This document shows positions 51,884 through 60,770 of a stretch of DNA of 64,000 nucleotides, in pieces. The notes under the pieces were generated by a model. The model saw only the letters and a list, made by a program, of their open reading frames with translations. It did no database searches and had not been told where the DNA came from. Both the position numbers and the translations under genes were made by a program. The stretch's first letter is position 1. Every line of letters begins with the position of its first letter. This stretch comes from Bacteroidales bacterium (GTDB taxonomy: Bacteria > Bacteroidota > Bacteroidia > Bacteroidales > GCA-2748055): assembly GCA_021740585.1 (NCBI GenBank), contig JAIOZM010000011.1, forward strand, positions 1 through 64,000, read 5' to 3'.

Positions 51884-52519
51884 ATGGAACCATTATTTTC
51901 AACAAAAAACTTAAAGCTGCTCAAAGAGCCGCTTAACGATAATAATCCAATAACCGTTCAGGTATTGGGTATTTGTTCAGCTTTGGCAATAACTGTGCAG
52001 TTGAAGCCTTCCATTGTTATGGCTCTTTCTGTTTTGGTTGTATTAGCTATCTCAAATGTGGTTATATCACTGCTTCGGAAAATGATTCCGCCAAGAATAA
52101 GGATTATTGTGCAATTGGTAGTTATCGCTGCGATGGTAATTCTTGTGGATGAAGTTCTTCAGGCATATGCTTATGATGTTAGTAAACAACTTTCTGTTTT
52201 TGTCGGACTTATTATTACTAACTGTATTATAATGGGCCGACTGGAAGCATTTGCCATGGCAAACAAACCCTGGCCTGCTTTCCTTGATGGTATAGGTAAT
52301 GCTGCCGGATATGGTGTAATATTAATTATTGTTGCCTTCTTCAGAGAACTGCTTGGATCTGGCACCATCTATGGACTTCAGGTAATTCCCGATTCGTTTT
52401 ATGAAGCAGGATATGCAAATAATGGCTTGATGATATTGCCTCCTATGGCTCTCGTTGTAGTGGGATTGATCATTTGGATCCAAAGAGGAAAGAATCAAAA
52501 ACTAATTGAAGAAAACTAA
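51884..52519 (+). CDS. nqrD: Na+-NQR subunit D
   Basis: A 211-residue membrane subunit with about six helices. It has the NqrD/RnfE pattern LKEPLNDNNPITVQVLGICSALAIT, FVGLIITNCIIMGRLEAFAMANKPWP and ELLGSGTIYG. The track ORF (51821) starts inside nqrC; the ATG at 51884 is chosen because MEPLFSTKNLK is the usual start and leaves a 17-base gap after nqrC. Together with NqrE it forms the core around the membrane iron-sulfur centre. Confidence 0.95.
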   Translation: MEPLFSTKNLKLLKEPLNDNNPITVQVLGICSALAITVQLKPSIVMALSVLVVLAISNVVISLLRKMIPPRIRIIVQLVVIAAMVILVDEVLQAYAYDVSKQLSVFVGLIITNCIIMGRLEAFAMANKPWPAFLDGIGNAAGYGVILIIVAFFRELLGSGTIYGLQVIPDSFYEAGYANNGLMILPPMALVVVGLIIWIQRGKNQKLIEEN

Positions 52520-52539
52520 AAAAATAAAGATAATCCATT

Positions 52540-53157
52540 ATGGAAAACTTAGTAAATATATTCGTTAAGTCCATTTTTATCGATAACATGATATTCGCAT
52601 ACTTTTTGGGTATGTGTTCATATCTTGCGGTTTCGAAAACGGTGAAAACCTCCACAGGACTTGGAATAGCAGTGATTTTTGTATTGGGATTTACAGTTCC
52701 GGTCGATTTCCTGTTACAGAAATATGTGTTAGCCGAAGGCGCTTTAGCATGGTTAAGTCCATCTCTGGCCGATGTTGATCTTAGTTTTTTAAGCTTCATC
52801 ATGTTTATTGCTATTATTGCATCTATGGTTCAGTTGGTTGAAATGATTATTGAGAAATTTTCACCTGCACTCTATTCCTCACTTGGGATATTCCTTCCCC
52901 TTATAGCCGTAAACTGCGCTATTCTTGGAGGTTCCCTTTTTATGCAGGAAAGAGAATATGCTAATATTGCTGAGGCAACCTCTTTTGGTCTGGGGTCGGG
53001 CGTTGGCTGGTTCCTTGCTATTGTAGGAATTGCTGCGATTCGCGAAAAAATTAAGTATTCTAATGTTCCCGCTCCTTTGCGCGGACTCGGAATAACTTTC
53101 ATTATAACAGGACTTATGGGCATCGCGTTTATGAGTTTTATGGGAATTAAATTATAG
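52540..53157 (+). CDS. nqrE: Na+-NQR subunit E
   Basis: A 205-residue membrane subunit homologous to NqrD, with inverted topology in known structures. Signatures are [47 protein letters not shown] and [22 protein letters not shown]. It has the two cysteines (GMCSYL and VNCAIL) expected to share the NqrD/E [2Fe-2S] site. It follows nqrD by 20 bases. Confidence 0.96.
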   Translation: MENLVNIFVKSIFIDNMIFAYFLGMCSYLAVSKTVKTSTGLGIAVIFVLGFTVPVDFLLQKYVLAEGALAWLSPSLADVDLSFLSFIMFIAIIASMVQLVEMIIEKFSPALYSSLGIFLPLIAVNCAILGGSLFMQEREYANIAEATSFGLGSGVGWFLAIVGIAAIREKIKYSNVPAPLRGLGITFIITGLMGIAFMSFMGIKL

Positions 53158-53181
53158 TAATAATCAGGAATAATATAGGTT

Positions 53182-54435
53182 ATGATTTTATTAACAACAA
53201 AATTTGGCATCGTAGGAATAAGTATTGCTGTATTCCTTATCGTTATTCTTGCCCTGGTAATAGTACTTCTCTATGCCAGAAAAAAACTTACTCCACAAGG
53301 TGAAGTAAAACTTAAGGTAAACGAAAATGAGTATGAAGTGAATCCCGGATCTACCGTGCTTTCCACTTTGTCAAATCAGGGAATTTTTCTTCCCTCTGCT
53401 TGTGGTGGTGGCGGTACCTGTGGAATGTGCAGCTGCCAGGTGTTAGAAGGTGGTGGTTCAATTTTGCCAACCGAAACCGGATTCTTTACCCGGAAACAAC
53501 AACAACAAAACTGGCGCCTGGGATGTCAGGTTAAAGTGAGAGAAGATATGACCATTAAAATTCCTGAAGAAGTTATGGGGATAAAGAAATGGGAATGTGA
53601 AGTTATTTCTAACGATAACGTGGCGACCTTTATTAAGGAATTTGTGGTACGTCTACCTGAAGGCGAGACTCTGAATTTTAAATCGGGTGGATATGCACAG
53701 ATTGATGTTCCGAAAATCGATGTTGACTTTAAGGATATGGATATCAAGAAAGAGTTCAGAGATGAATGGGATAAGTTTAAAATGTGGGATCTGAAAATGA
53801 AGAATCCGGAAGAAACCTACCGGGCTTATTCAATGGCGAACCACCCTGCTGAAGGAAATATCGTTATGCTGAATATAAGAATAGCCACACCACCTTGGGA
53901 CAGAACCAAAGGCGCCTTTGCAAATGTGAATCCCGGAATTTGTTCATCCTATATTTTCTCGCGCAAGCCGGGCGATAAAGTTACTGTTTCAGGACCTTAT
54001 GGCGAATTCTTCATTAAAGAAACAGATAAAGAAATGATGTATATTGGTGGTGGAGCAGGAATGGCACCTCTGAGATCACATATTTTCCACCTTTTCCATA
54101 CCTTAAAAACAGACAGGCAAGTAACCTATTGGTATGGCGCCAGATCGAAAAGAGAAATTTTCTATGAAGATCATTTCAGAGAAATTGAAAAGAAATTTCC
54201 AAACTTCAAATTTAATATTGCACTCTCCGAACCCGACCCCGCCGATAACTGGAAAGGATATACCGGCTTTATTCATCAGGTTGTGCAGGACGAGTATCTG
54301 AGTAAGCACGAAGAACCGGAAGAAATTGAATATTATCTCTGCGGACCGCCAATGATGAACGATGCCGTTCAGAAGATGCTCTATGATTTGGGCGTTCCTG
54401 ATGAAATGGTCGACTTCGACGATTTCGGGGGATAG
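53182..54435 (+). CDS. nqrF: Na+-NQR subunit F (NADH-oxidising flavoprotein)
   Basis: The electron-input subunit, 417 residues. There is one N-terminal helix, then a [2Fe-2S] ferredoxin domain with [19 protein letters not shown] near 76-92 and a fourth Cys in [10 protein letters not shown] ferredoxin-reductase-type FAD domain ([10 protein letters not shown]) and an NADH domain ([19 protein letters not shown] and [17 protein letters not shown]) follow. It ends DDFGG, as expected. It is last in the nqr operon, followed by short repeats. Confidence 0.97.
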   Translation: MILLTTKFGIVGISIAVFLIVILALVIVLLYARKKLTPQGEVKLKVNENEYEVNPGSTVLSTLSNQGIFLPSACGGGGTCGMCSCQVLEGGGSILPTETGFFTRKQQQQNWRLGCQVKVREDMTIKIPEEVMGIKKWECEVISNDNVATFIKEFVVRLPEGETLNFKSGGYAQIDVPKIDVDFKDMDIKKEFRDEWDKFKMWDLKMKNPEETYRAYSMANHPAEGNIVMLNIRIATPPWDRTKGAFANVNPGICSSYIFSRKPGDKVTVSGPYGEFFIKETDKEMMYIGGGAGMAPLRSHIFHLFHTLKTDRQVTYWYGARSKREIFYEDHFREIEKKFPNFKFNIALSEPDPADNWKGYTGFIHQVVQDEYLSKHEEPEEIEYYLCGPPMMNDAVQKMLYDLGVPDEMVDFDDFGG

Positions 54436-54480
54436 GGTGAAGGTTAATGTGATGGTGTGATGGTGTGATGGTGTGATGGG
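54436..54480. repeat. GTGATGGTGTGATG microrepeat after nqrF
   Basis: The unit GTGATGGT is repeated about four times directly after the nqrF stop. A similar GATGGTGTGATGTGATAA piece recurs near 56054. The rest of the 432-base nqrF-apbE gap holds the two tandem arrays listed next and no gene. Confidence 0.7.
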
Positions 54481-54604
54481 ACGCACGGCCCTGCGTCCGT
54501 GCAAGAGCCATAATTTAATAGCCGGCAGGCAAGGATGTAATTCATTTATTTAGAGTTTTCAGCCATCCCGTTATTGTAAGTTTTAGGTCATCGGGATATT
54601 GTGC

Positions 54605-54740
54605 CTTCGTTCCTCCGGTTCTTGAATCTTCGTTCCTCCGGTTCTTGAATCTTCGTTCCTCCGGTTCTTGAATCTTCGTCCATCCGGTTCTTGAATCTTC
54701 GTCCATCCGGTTCTTGAATCTTCGTCCATCCGGTTATTGA
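54605..54740. repeat. 23-bp tandem repeat array (about six copies)
   Basis: The unit CTTCGTTCCTCCGGTTCTTGAAT is repeated head to tail. The first three copies read TTCCTCC and the last three read TCCATCC; the sixth ends TTATTGA. The copies are contiguous with no spacers, so this is not CRISPR. The minus-strand ORF at 54588-54923 is produced by this periodicity. Confidence 0.9.
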
Positions 54741-54815
54741 GCGGAGTCGAAATAAGCGGAGTCGAAATAAGCGGAGTCGAAATAAGCGGAGTCGAAATAA
54801 GCGGAGTCGAAATAC
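54741..54815. repeat. 15-bp tandem repeat array (five copies)
   Basis: Five copies of GCGGAGTCGAAATAA follow directly on the 23-bp array. The junction TTATTGAGCGGAGTCGAAATA resembles the TTGAGCGGAGTCGAAA intergenic element common in Bacteroidetes, suggesting both arrays grew by slippage from one such element. Confidence 0.9.
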
Positions 54816-54867
54816 CGAAACATTCTGCCAGAAAAGCTCTCTAAACATTTTCATAAAAAATAATACC

Positions 54868-55881
54868 ATGCGCATATTTAGCAGCTTATTAATATTTACT
54901 GTTTTGCTGTTTTCTTCCTGCAATACAGAACGGAAATCTTTGGTTTATTACAAAATCTCCGGCTTTACTCAGGGAACTACCTATCATATGATATATGCCG
55001 TAAAAGACTCATTCAATTTGCAGGATGAGGTGGATTCTCTTTTACACGATTTCGATATGTCACTGTCTTCCTACGAGCCCAATTCAATGCTTTCGAAACT
55101 TAACCGCAATGAAAGTAATATTGTAGATGAGAATTTCATTAAACTATATGAAGCCGCCACTTCTGTTAATGCAGCATCTGAAGGGGCTTTTGATATAACC
55201 GTAATGCCTTTGGTGAATGCCTGGGGATTTGGTCCCGGCTTGAAAACAGAAATTGATTCATTTCTCATTGACAGTTTGTTGCAACTGGTTGGAATGGAGA
55301 AAATTCGGTTGGAAGGAAACCGGCTCATAAAAGCTAATCCTGATATAAGCATCGACGTAAATGCCATAGCACAAGGTTTTTCGGTGGATGTAATTGCCGG
55401 ATATTTTGATCAACTGGAAATTGAAAACTATATGGTGGAAATTGGTGGCGAATTAATTACCAAAGGATTAAATGCCAAAGGAACCGATTGGCGGGTAGGA
55501 ATCGACAGACCTGAATTTGGGAATATTTATCCCGGAGCCGATCTTGAAGCAATTATTTCTCTCTCCGGAAAAGCATTGGCTACCTCAGGGAATTACAGGA
55601 AATTCTATGAAGAAGATGGAGTGAAGTATTCCCATTCCATAAATCCAAAAACCGGCTATCCCGAAAAAAGCGATTTACTTAGCGCTACCATCATTGCCGA
55701 CAACTGCATGCTTGCCGATGCCTATGCAACGGCTTGTATGGTTATGGGCCTGGAGAAAAGTAAATTACTCATCAAAGCAACAGACGGAGTCGAGGCTTAC
55801 CTCATTTATGGCGATGAAGACGGGAAGTACCAGGTTTATTATTCAGAAGGATTTAAGAAGTATATTTTCAAAGAAATGTGA
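54868..55881 (+). CDS. apbE: FAD:protein FMN transferase, lipoprotein
   Basis: Attaches FMN covalently to threonines of NqrB and NqrC from FAD. The 337-residue precursor has a lipoprotein signal LIFTVLLFSSCNTE with the lipid Cys near residue 18. It contains GFTQGTTYHMIYAV, the FAD-site FDITVMPLVNAWGFGPG, SIDVNAIAQGFSVDVI, YMVEIGGELITKGLN and the Mg-site AYATACMVMGLEKSK. It is placed behind nqrA-F, the expected partner context, although a 0.4-kb repeat region separates it, so it may have its own promoter. Confidence 0.95.
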   Translation: MRIFSSLLIFTVLLFSSCNTERKSLVYYKISGFTQGTTYHMIYAVKDSFNLQDEVDSLLHDFDMSLSSYEPNSMLSKLNRNESNIVDENFIKLYEAATSVNAASEGAFDITVMPLVNAWGFGPGLKTEIDSFLIDSLLQLVGMEKIRLEGNRLIKANPDISIDVNAIAQGFSVDVIAGYFDQLEIENYMVEIGGELITKGLNAKGTDWRVGIDRPEFGNIYPGADLEAIISLSGKALATSGNYRKFYEEDGVKYSHSINPKTGYPEKSDLLSATIIADNCMLADAYATACMVMGLEKSKLLIKATDGVEAYLIYGDEDGKYQVYYSEGFKKYIFKEM

Positions 55882-56234
55882 GGATAGTAAGGTAGTGCTC
55901 AGTGAAACTCAACTTTAGGGAGTTTACGAACCGAAAGTTATAAGTTGAACTAGTCCAGAGTATTCTCTCGGGATCAATGCGATAATGTAGTTAAGAGGTT
56001 ATGAGGATTTAACCGCAATGGACGCAAAGGGTTTCGCAAGGTGCGCAAAATAGAATGATGGTGTGATGTGATAATAGCTAAATTTCTTCAATAAACATAT
56101 ACTGCGTCGCTGCAAAAAACAAAATCTTGCGATCTTTGGGGATTTCCTTTGGGTCCCGATAGCAATCGGGATTGCGGTTAAAAAATGTCCAGTTAGTTCT
56201 TAATTTTCGTAATGCAGATTCCTACACCACTACC
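55882..56234. other. Gene-free stretch with degenerate intergenic repeats
   Basis: Holds no credible ORF. It contains a piece like AACCGCAATGGACGCAAAGG...GTGCGCAAAATAG near 56013-56052, a GATGGTGTGATG microrepeat near 56054 and a palindrome CCCGATAGCAATCGGG near 56155-56170. These are the kind of dispersed repeats common in Bacteroidetes intergenic DNA. Confidence 0.6.
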
Positions 56235-56402
56235 CTAACATTCCCCGCCGCAACCACAAGAAACACCCTTATCAGCCAATTCAGGCGAAACAGCTGAACA
56301 TGAGCCTGCTTTGAATTCTGATTTTTTGTTGAATAATAACTTAATCGACAAACCCAGTACAGCAAAAACTAATAATACAGCGGATAATAGCAATACTTTC
56401 AT
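56235..56402 (-). CDS. Small Cys-rich single-pass membrane protein (absent from ORF track)
   Basis: A 55-residue ORF on the minus strand: a hydrophobic N-terminus MKVLLLSAVLLVFAVLGLSI, a basic stretch KLLFNKKSEF, then a tail ending CGCGGEC. Four cysteines lie in the C-terminal half (one in GSCSA, three in SCGCGGEC). It has the same plan as the next upstream gene (hydrophobic helix, IK-rich boundary, Cys-rich end), so the two look like distant paralogs. Function is unknown; metal or redox binding is possible from the cysteines alone. It was missed because of its length. Confidence 0.7.
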   Translation of the reverse strand: MKVLLLSAVLLVFAVLGLSIKLLFNKKSEFKAGSCSAVSPELADKGVSCGCGGEC

Positions 56403-56468
56403 GGAAATAGTGTTGGTTTCTTATGAAACAATCCGGAAGGAGAAAGGTTTTCTTAAAAGAGTAAAATT

Positions 56469-56684
56469 TTAACAGCAGGAGGCACAACCTTCACCCTTTT
56501 TACCTTTTCTGTGGCATTTGTATTCATCATGTTTTACACAAGTGATGCCTAATTTGCTCATTTCCTTATTATGGCCAATCATGTATTGTGGAAATCGTCC
56601 CTTTTCTTTAATCAGAATTTTTATGCCCATAAGAAGCATTCCTATGCTCAGAAGAGCGACCGATAATAACAAAATCTTTAACAA
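56469..56684 (-). CDS. Small Cys-rich single-pass membrane protein
   Basis: 71 residues. The hydrophobic segment MLKILLLSVALLSIGMLLMG is followed by a cationic part (IKILIKEKGRFPQYMIGHNKEM) and a tail with KLGITCVKHDEYKCHRK and GCASCC, giving five cysteines plus histidines. Similar short proteins are frequent in Bacteroidetes, usually named only as membrane or secreted proteins. It is transcribed toward the 55-residue relative (66 bases apart) and is divergent from the E1 dehydrogenase gene. Confidence 0.75.
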   Translation of the reverse strand: MLKILLLSVALLSIGMLLMGIKILIKEKGRFPQYMIGHNKEMSKLGITCVKHDEYKCHRKGKKGEGCASCC

Positions 56685-56836
56685 AGCGTGAACAAATTAG
56701 TGGATTTGATTGTCAAATTAACCTGACAAATTTAATTATTTTAACAGGATTAAAGAATGTTTTAAAGAACATTTTTGATTGTGATGTTAAAAGGACTATC
56801 CTTTGTAATTTAGTCCCTCCAAATTACAACGATTAA

Positions 56837-59260
56837 ATGAAAAATTCTCTTAATAATAGTTTACCGGGACACTTATCCAGAAATGAAATTCTTGAGGACT
56901 ATAAACTGGCTCATATTAGCAGACAGTGCAGTCTTCTTGCCAGAAAAGAAGTGCTTTCAGGAAAAGCCAAGTTTGGAATATTTGGTGATGGGAAAGAAGT
57001 TGCTCAGCTGGCTTTAGCCAGAACATTTCGAAAAGGTGACTGGAGATCGGGTTATTACAGGGATCAGACTTTTTTGTTTGCCACAGGAATAGCGGATCCA
57101 AAAGAATTTTTCGCGCAATTATACGGCGATACAGATCTTAGCCGAAATCCCGGAAACGGTGGAAGATCTTTTAATAACCACTTTGCCACCCGTCTGTTCG
57201 ATGGGGATGGACAATGGAAAAATCAACTGGCTATGACCAATACAGCGGCTGATTTATCGCCCACGGCAGGACAAATGCCTCGATTGATTGGTTTGGCCTA
57301 TGCTTCAAAATTATACAGAAACCTTCCCGAATTAAAGAATTCCAAATACTTTTCTGAAAAGGGAAATGAAGTGGCTTTCGGAACCATTGGTGATTCAAGC
57401 ACAGCCGAGGGGCATTTCTTTGAAACAATGAATGCTGCGGCTGTATTGCAGATCCCACTGGCTATGTCAGTGTGGGACGATGGCTATGGGATTTCTGTAA
57501 CCAAAGATCTGCAGATTGTTAAATCAAGTATTTCTGAGGCACTGAAAGGATTTGAGAAGGGAAAAAATACGAATGGAATTTATATTTATTATGCAAAAGG
57601 CTGGGATTATCCTGCTATGCTTAAAATATTTGCAGAAGGTGTTCAAAAAACAAGAGAAGAACATATTCCGGTATTATTTCATATCGATGAGCTAACCCAG
57701 CCCTATGGTCATTCCACTTCCGGGTCGCACGAAAGATATAAATCCAAGGAAAGACTTGAATGGGAAGCCGCTTACGATCCCATTGTTAAGATGAAAGAAT
57801 GGCTGATTAGTGCTGAAATAGCCACAGCAGAAGAACTTATAAATATTGAAGATGCCGCAACGGCTTTTGTTAAAAAAACCCAGCAAACAGCATGGCTTAA
57901 TTATCAAATGCCCATTAGGAAAGAGAAAGAGGAATTCCTGAAGCTGATCTCCGGAAGAGGATGTAATTGCCGCAACGATAAGGTTAACAAAGTAGATCTT
58001 CTGGCTAAAGATTTATCCCGTATTGCCAATCCAATCAGAAAAGATATTGTAAGCACTGCCAAACGGATTATGCGGCATGTTTGTATGGATTGTCCTGTAC
58101 GTACAGAATTACAGAAATCTGTCACCGAATGGATTAAGAATAAGAACAATGAAAACCACAACCGGTATAGCTCAAATCTGTATAATGAAGGACCTGACTC
58201 TGCACTTAAAGTAAAAATTATTGCTCCGGAATACAGGGGAGATGCTCAATTAATTTATGCCCGGGAAATTCTCCAGAAGAACTTCGATCATCTGTTTTCA
58301 AAATACGATAATCTTGTGACTTTTGGTGAAGATTCAGGTAAAATAGGGGACGTGAATAAAGGTCTTGAAGGCTTGCAGGAAAAGTACGGAAACCTGAGGG
58401 TTACCGATACAGGAATTCGTGAGACCACCATTATCGGACAGGGAATAGGATTAGCACTCAGAGGATTCAGGCCCATTGCGGAAATTCAGTATTTCGATTA
58501 TTTGTTATATGGACTTCAAACCATAAGCGACGATCTGGCCACATTGCACTGGAGAACAAATGCAGGTCAGTCTGCACCTTTAATTATCAGAACCCGGGGA
58601 CACCGGCTGGAGGGAATCTGGCATTCAGGATCGCCTTTGAGTATGGTGATTAATTCCATCAGAGGGGTGTATGTTTGCGTTCCCCGCGACATGACCCGGG
58701 CAGCGGGCTTTTACAATACTTTATTACAGGCGAACGATCCGGCACTGGTAATTGAACCCTTAAATGCCTACCGGCTTAAAGAGGCATTGCCCGAAAATAT
58801 TGGCGAGTTTACAGTTCCCCTGGGCATTCCTGAAATATTGGTTGAAGGCAGCGATATCACCCTGGTAAGCTACGGAAGCTGCGTGCGCATTGCACAATCG
58901 GCCATTGAGCAGTTAAAGGAATTTAATATAAGCGTGGAGCTTATCGATGTTCAGACACTTTTGCCCTTCGACACAAACCATATTATTCTCGAATCGATAA
59001 AGAAAACCGGCAGGGTAATCTTTTTTGATGAAGATGTACCCGGCGGAGCCACCGCTTTTATGATGCAAAAGGTAATAGAAGAACAGAAAGCCTTTTATTA
59101 TCTCGATTCAGAACCCAAAACCTTATCGGCCAACGAACACCGGCCTGCTTATGCGAGTGACGGCGATTATTTTTCAAATCCCAATGCAGAAGATGTGTTT
59201 GAGATGGTTTATGGAATGATGAATGAGGCAGATCCGGCGCGGTATCCGGAGATTTATTAA
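56837..59260 (+). CDS. Alpha-ketoacid dehydrogenase E1, alpha and beta subunits fused
   Basis: Thiamine-diphosphate enzyme of the branched-chain 2-oxoacid or pyruvate dehydrogenase type, decarboxylating a 2-oxoacid and acylating E2. The 807-residue protein joins an E1-alpha region (about 20-370; GDWRSGYYRDQTF, TIGDSSTAEGHFFETMNAA as TPP motif, MSVWDDGYGISV) to an E1-beta region (about 450-807; FGEDSGKIGDVNKGL, EIQYFDYLLYGLQTISDDL). Bacteroidetes carry such fusions, usually called 2-oxoisovalerate dehydrogenase. No E2 or E3 is nearby. A decayed second copy of its 3' end lies 0.9 kb downstream. Confidence 0.92.
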   Translation: MKNSLNNSLPGHLSRNEILEDYKLAHISRQCSLLARKEVLSGKAKFGIFGDGKEVAQLALARTFRKGDWRSGYYRDQTFLFATGIADPKEFFAQLYGDTDLSRNPGNGGRSFNNHFATRLFDGDGQWKNQLAMTNTAADLSPTAGQMPRLIGLAYASKLYRNLPELKNSKYFSEKGNEVAFGTIGDSSTAEGHFFETMNAAAVLQIPLAMSVWDDGYGISVTKDLQIVKSSISEALKGFEKGKNTNGIYIYYAKGWDYPAMLKIFAEGVQKTREEHIPVLFHIDELTQPYGHSTSGSHERYKSKERLEWEAAYDPIVKMKEWLISAEIATAEELINIEDAATAFVKKTQQTAWLNYQMPIRKEKEEFLKLISGRGCNCRNDKVNKVDLLAKDLSRIANPIRKDIVSTAKRIMRHVCMDCPVRTELQKSVTEWIKNKNNENHNRYSSNLYNEGPDSALKVKIIAPEYRGDAQLIYAREILQKNFDHLFSKYDNLVTFGEDSGKIGDVNKGLEGLQEKYGNLRVTDTGIRETTIIGQGIGLALRGFRPIAEIQYFDYLLYGLQTISDDLATLHWRTNAGQSAPLIIRTRGHRLEGIWHSGSPLSMVINSIRGVYVCVPRDMTRAAGFYNTLLQANDPALVIEPLNAYRLKEALPENIGEFTVPLGIPEILVEGSDITLVSYGSCVRIAQSAIEQLKEFNISVELIDVQTLLPFDTNHIILESIKKTGRVIFFDEDVPGGATAFMMQKVIEEQKAFYYLDSEPKTLSANEHRPAYASDGDYFSNPNAEDVFEMVYGMMNEADPARYPEIY

Positions 59261-59378
59261 ATGTGGTATACATCCTATAGATTAAAATTTGCATTATCTC
59301 ATGCACTACCAATATTGAACTAAAATATCGGTTTGAAATATATGTATGATATGGGCAAGTTGAAAGCGGCGCATTAGG

Positions 59379-59422
59379 TTTGCGTTATACGGATGATATT
59401 ATTATATTTGCACGTACAAATA
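59379..59422 (+). promoter_or_regulatory. Promoter of the DUF6364/PIN module with overlapping inverted repeat
   Basis: TTTG (59379-59382) and TATATTTG (59403-59410) are spaced by 20 bases, a textbook Bacteroidetes promoter. TATTTG-CACGTA-CAAATA overlaps the -7 element and could be an autoregulatory operator. The start codon is 24 bases after the -7. Confidence 0.75.
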
Positions 59423-59434
59423 ATATTTTAGATT

Positions 59435-59692
59435 ATGGATACGAAATTGACTTTAAAATTGGATAAGTATGTGATCGAAAAAGCAAAAGAATATGCATCT
59501 TCACATAAAAGGAGTCTTTCGCGATTGATAGAATCCTATCTTAAATCATTAATTGATAAAGAAGAGTCTGATTTAAAAAATGACATAAAGATATCTCCAT
59601 TTGTGAAAAGTATGTCAAGCGGGGTTAGGATACCAGTAGATTTTGATTATAAAAAAGAATATGGTGATTATTTATCAGAGAAATACAAATGA
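59435..59692 (+). CDS. DUF6364-family antitoxin
   Basis: An 85-residue protein with the DUF6364 pattern MDTKLTLKLDKYVIEKAKEYASSHKRSLSRLIE, a ribbon-helix-helix-like N-terminus. Its C-terminal DFDYKKEYGDYLSEKYK would embrace the toxin. It is the antitoxin of the overlapping PIN gene (4-base ATGA overlap). Autorepression through the palindrome at its promoter is likely from family habits. Confidence 0.88.
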   Translation: MDTKLTLKLDKYVIEKAKEYASSHKRSLSRLIESYLKSLIDKEESDLKNDIKISPFVKSMSSGVRIPVDFDYKKEYGDYLSEKYK

Positions 59693-60111
59693 AAGATAAG
59701 TTATTCTTAGATACCAATGTAATGTTGGATTTACTTGGAGAAAGACTTCCTTTTTATGATTCTGTCGCCAAAATTGCAACTCTTGCTGATAAAGGGAAAG
59801 TAAAGTTAATTGTTTCAGCCCTTTCGTATTCGACTGTTTTTTATCTGCTTTCAAAATTCGAAGATAGTGAGATTGTTAAAGAGAAGCTTCGGAAATTTAA
59901 AGTGATTTGTGATACATCTGATTTGACGGATATGATTATTGATAAAGGACTTTCTTCAAAATTTTCTGACTTTGAAGACGGATTACAATACCATTGTGCA
60001 CTAAAAGCGGATGCTAATTTCATGATTACCAGAAATGGCAAGGATTTTATAGAATCTGAAATTCCGGTAATGACTCCTGACGAGTATTTAATCAGTATGA
60101 AGGATAGGTAA
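59689..60111 (+). CDS. PIN-domain ribonuclease toxin
   Basis: A 140-residue VapC-like nuclease. Acidic active-site residues are visible in KLFLDTNVMLDLLGERLPFY (first Asp) and FSDFEDGLQYHCALKADANFMITRNGKDF (the D-x2-D/E and the T-x-N region). It is coupled to DUF6364. PIN toxins cleave tRNA or rRNA (family knowledge). The module sits between the E1 gene and a decayed copy of the E1 3' end. Confidence 0.9.
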   Translation: MKDKLFLDTNVMLDLLGERLPFYDSVAKIATLADKGKVKLIVSALSYSTVFYLLSKFEDSEIVKEKLRKFKVICDTSDLTDMIIDKGLSSKFSDFEDGLQYHCALKADANFMITRNGKDFIESEIPVMTPDEYLISMKDR

Positions 60112-60141
60112 TCAAAAATTCCCAAAGATCAAAGTGATTTA

Positions 60142-60294
60142 GCCAGATGCGAAACTTTATTGGCTGGTTAACACTCACCCTCCAAAGCCAGCGACGGCGA
60201 TTATTTTTTTAATCCGAATGCCAAAGACGTTTTTGAATTGGCTTTTGCTATGATGAATGGGGTTGATTCGGCATGGTATCCGGAGATTTATTAG
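60142..60294 (+). pseudogene. Decayed duplicate of the E1 dehydrogenase 3' end
   Basis: In frame with its stop at 60292-60294, the sequence reads ASDGDYFFNPNAKDVFELAF, then AMMNGVDSAWYPEIY. The E1 protein ends ASDGDYFSNPNAEDVFEMVY, then GMMNEADPARYPEIY. 25 of 35 residues match. Upstream the similarity runs on (ETLLAG-stop-HSP against KTLSANEHRP) but with an in-frame TAA. It is a remnant of a second E1 gene or of a divergent copy of its end, now separated by the DUF6364/PIN module. Confidence 0.85.
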
Positions 60295-60576
60295 GGCTTA
60301 AGATTTTGGGTACTTTCAGTTTTTACTTAATTATTGACTGAAAATGGAATCAACTTCTAATTATTTTGATACATGATATCCTTCAGATTTAAATTGCTTA
60401 TTTCTCCTTCAGAATTCAAAACCGGCATCCATCCAATAAGTAAATATTTTAATTTGAACACACCGATTTTAAAGCAAATCTTTCTTAATAATGATATAAG
60501 CCTTGCCTGAAGTAAAAATTTGTTGAACTTTTAAGAATTTCCGGGTAGTTTTTTGTAGCTTTATTTAACAAAGAAA
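60295..60576. other. Gene-free AT-rich stretch
   Basis: I see no gene, promoter match or repeat that I can support here. Confidence 0.4.
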
Positions 60577-60606
60577 AAAGCGATTTCGATAAATCGAAAC
60601 CGCTTT
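60577..60606 (-). terminator. Strong stem-loop, terminator on the minus strand
   Basis: AAAGCGATTTCGAT and ATCGAAACCGCTTT pair over 13-14 bases (one mismatch or wobble). On the minus strand the stem is followed by TTTTTTC. It lies nine bases beyond the stop of the tiny minus-strand ORF, suggesting a short transcript ends here. Confidence 0.65.
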
Positions 60607-60614
60607 AAATGTTT

Positions 60615-60692
60615 TCACAACCAATCGGGTATTTTAAGATACTCCTTTAGCTGTGTCAAAGATCGATAAAATACAACTTGAAAGCAATTCAT
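60615..60692 (-). CDS. Possible 25-residue peptide or small-RNA unit
   Basis: On the minus strand an ATG opens MNCFQVVFYRSLTQLKEYLK, followed by IPDWL and TGA. It is immediately followed by the 60577-60606 terminator. It is too short to trust as coding and has no family I recognise; the interval may instead specify a small RNA. It is divergent from higBA. Confidence 0.25.
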   Translation of the reverse strand: MNCFQVVFYRSLTQLKEYLKIPDWL

Positions 60693-60713
60693 AAATTTGA
60701 AAGTACATATATA

Positions 60714-60741
60714 TATATTTGTTAGCAAAAATGCTGACAAA
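60714..60741. promoter_or_regulatory. Inverted repeat with overlapping -7 element between the small unit and higBA
   Basis: TTTGTTAGCA-AAAA-TGCTGACAAA (60718-60741, 9 of 10 pairs) overlaps TATATTTG at 60714-60721, a plus-strand -7 match. On the minus strand the same block offers TTTG followed 20 bases later by a TATATATATATG run. It may bind a repressor acting on a divergent promoter pair. Confidence 0.45.
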
Positions 60742-60770
60742 CCTCTTCGCAAATAAAAAGCAAAAATATT

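Noticed and set aside
54605-54740. CRISPR array from the 23-bp repeats
   Set aside because: The units are directly abutting with no unique spacers, and no cas genes are present.
54588-54923. Minus-strand ORF of 111 residues
   Set aside because: Its FRLRL and repeated GTKIQEP-like sequence is only a translation of the tandem DNA repeats, and it overlaps the apbE start.
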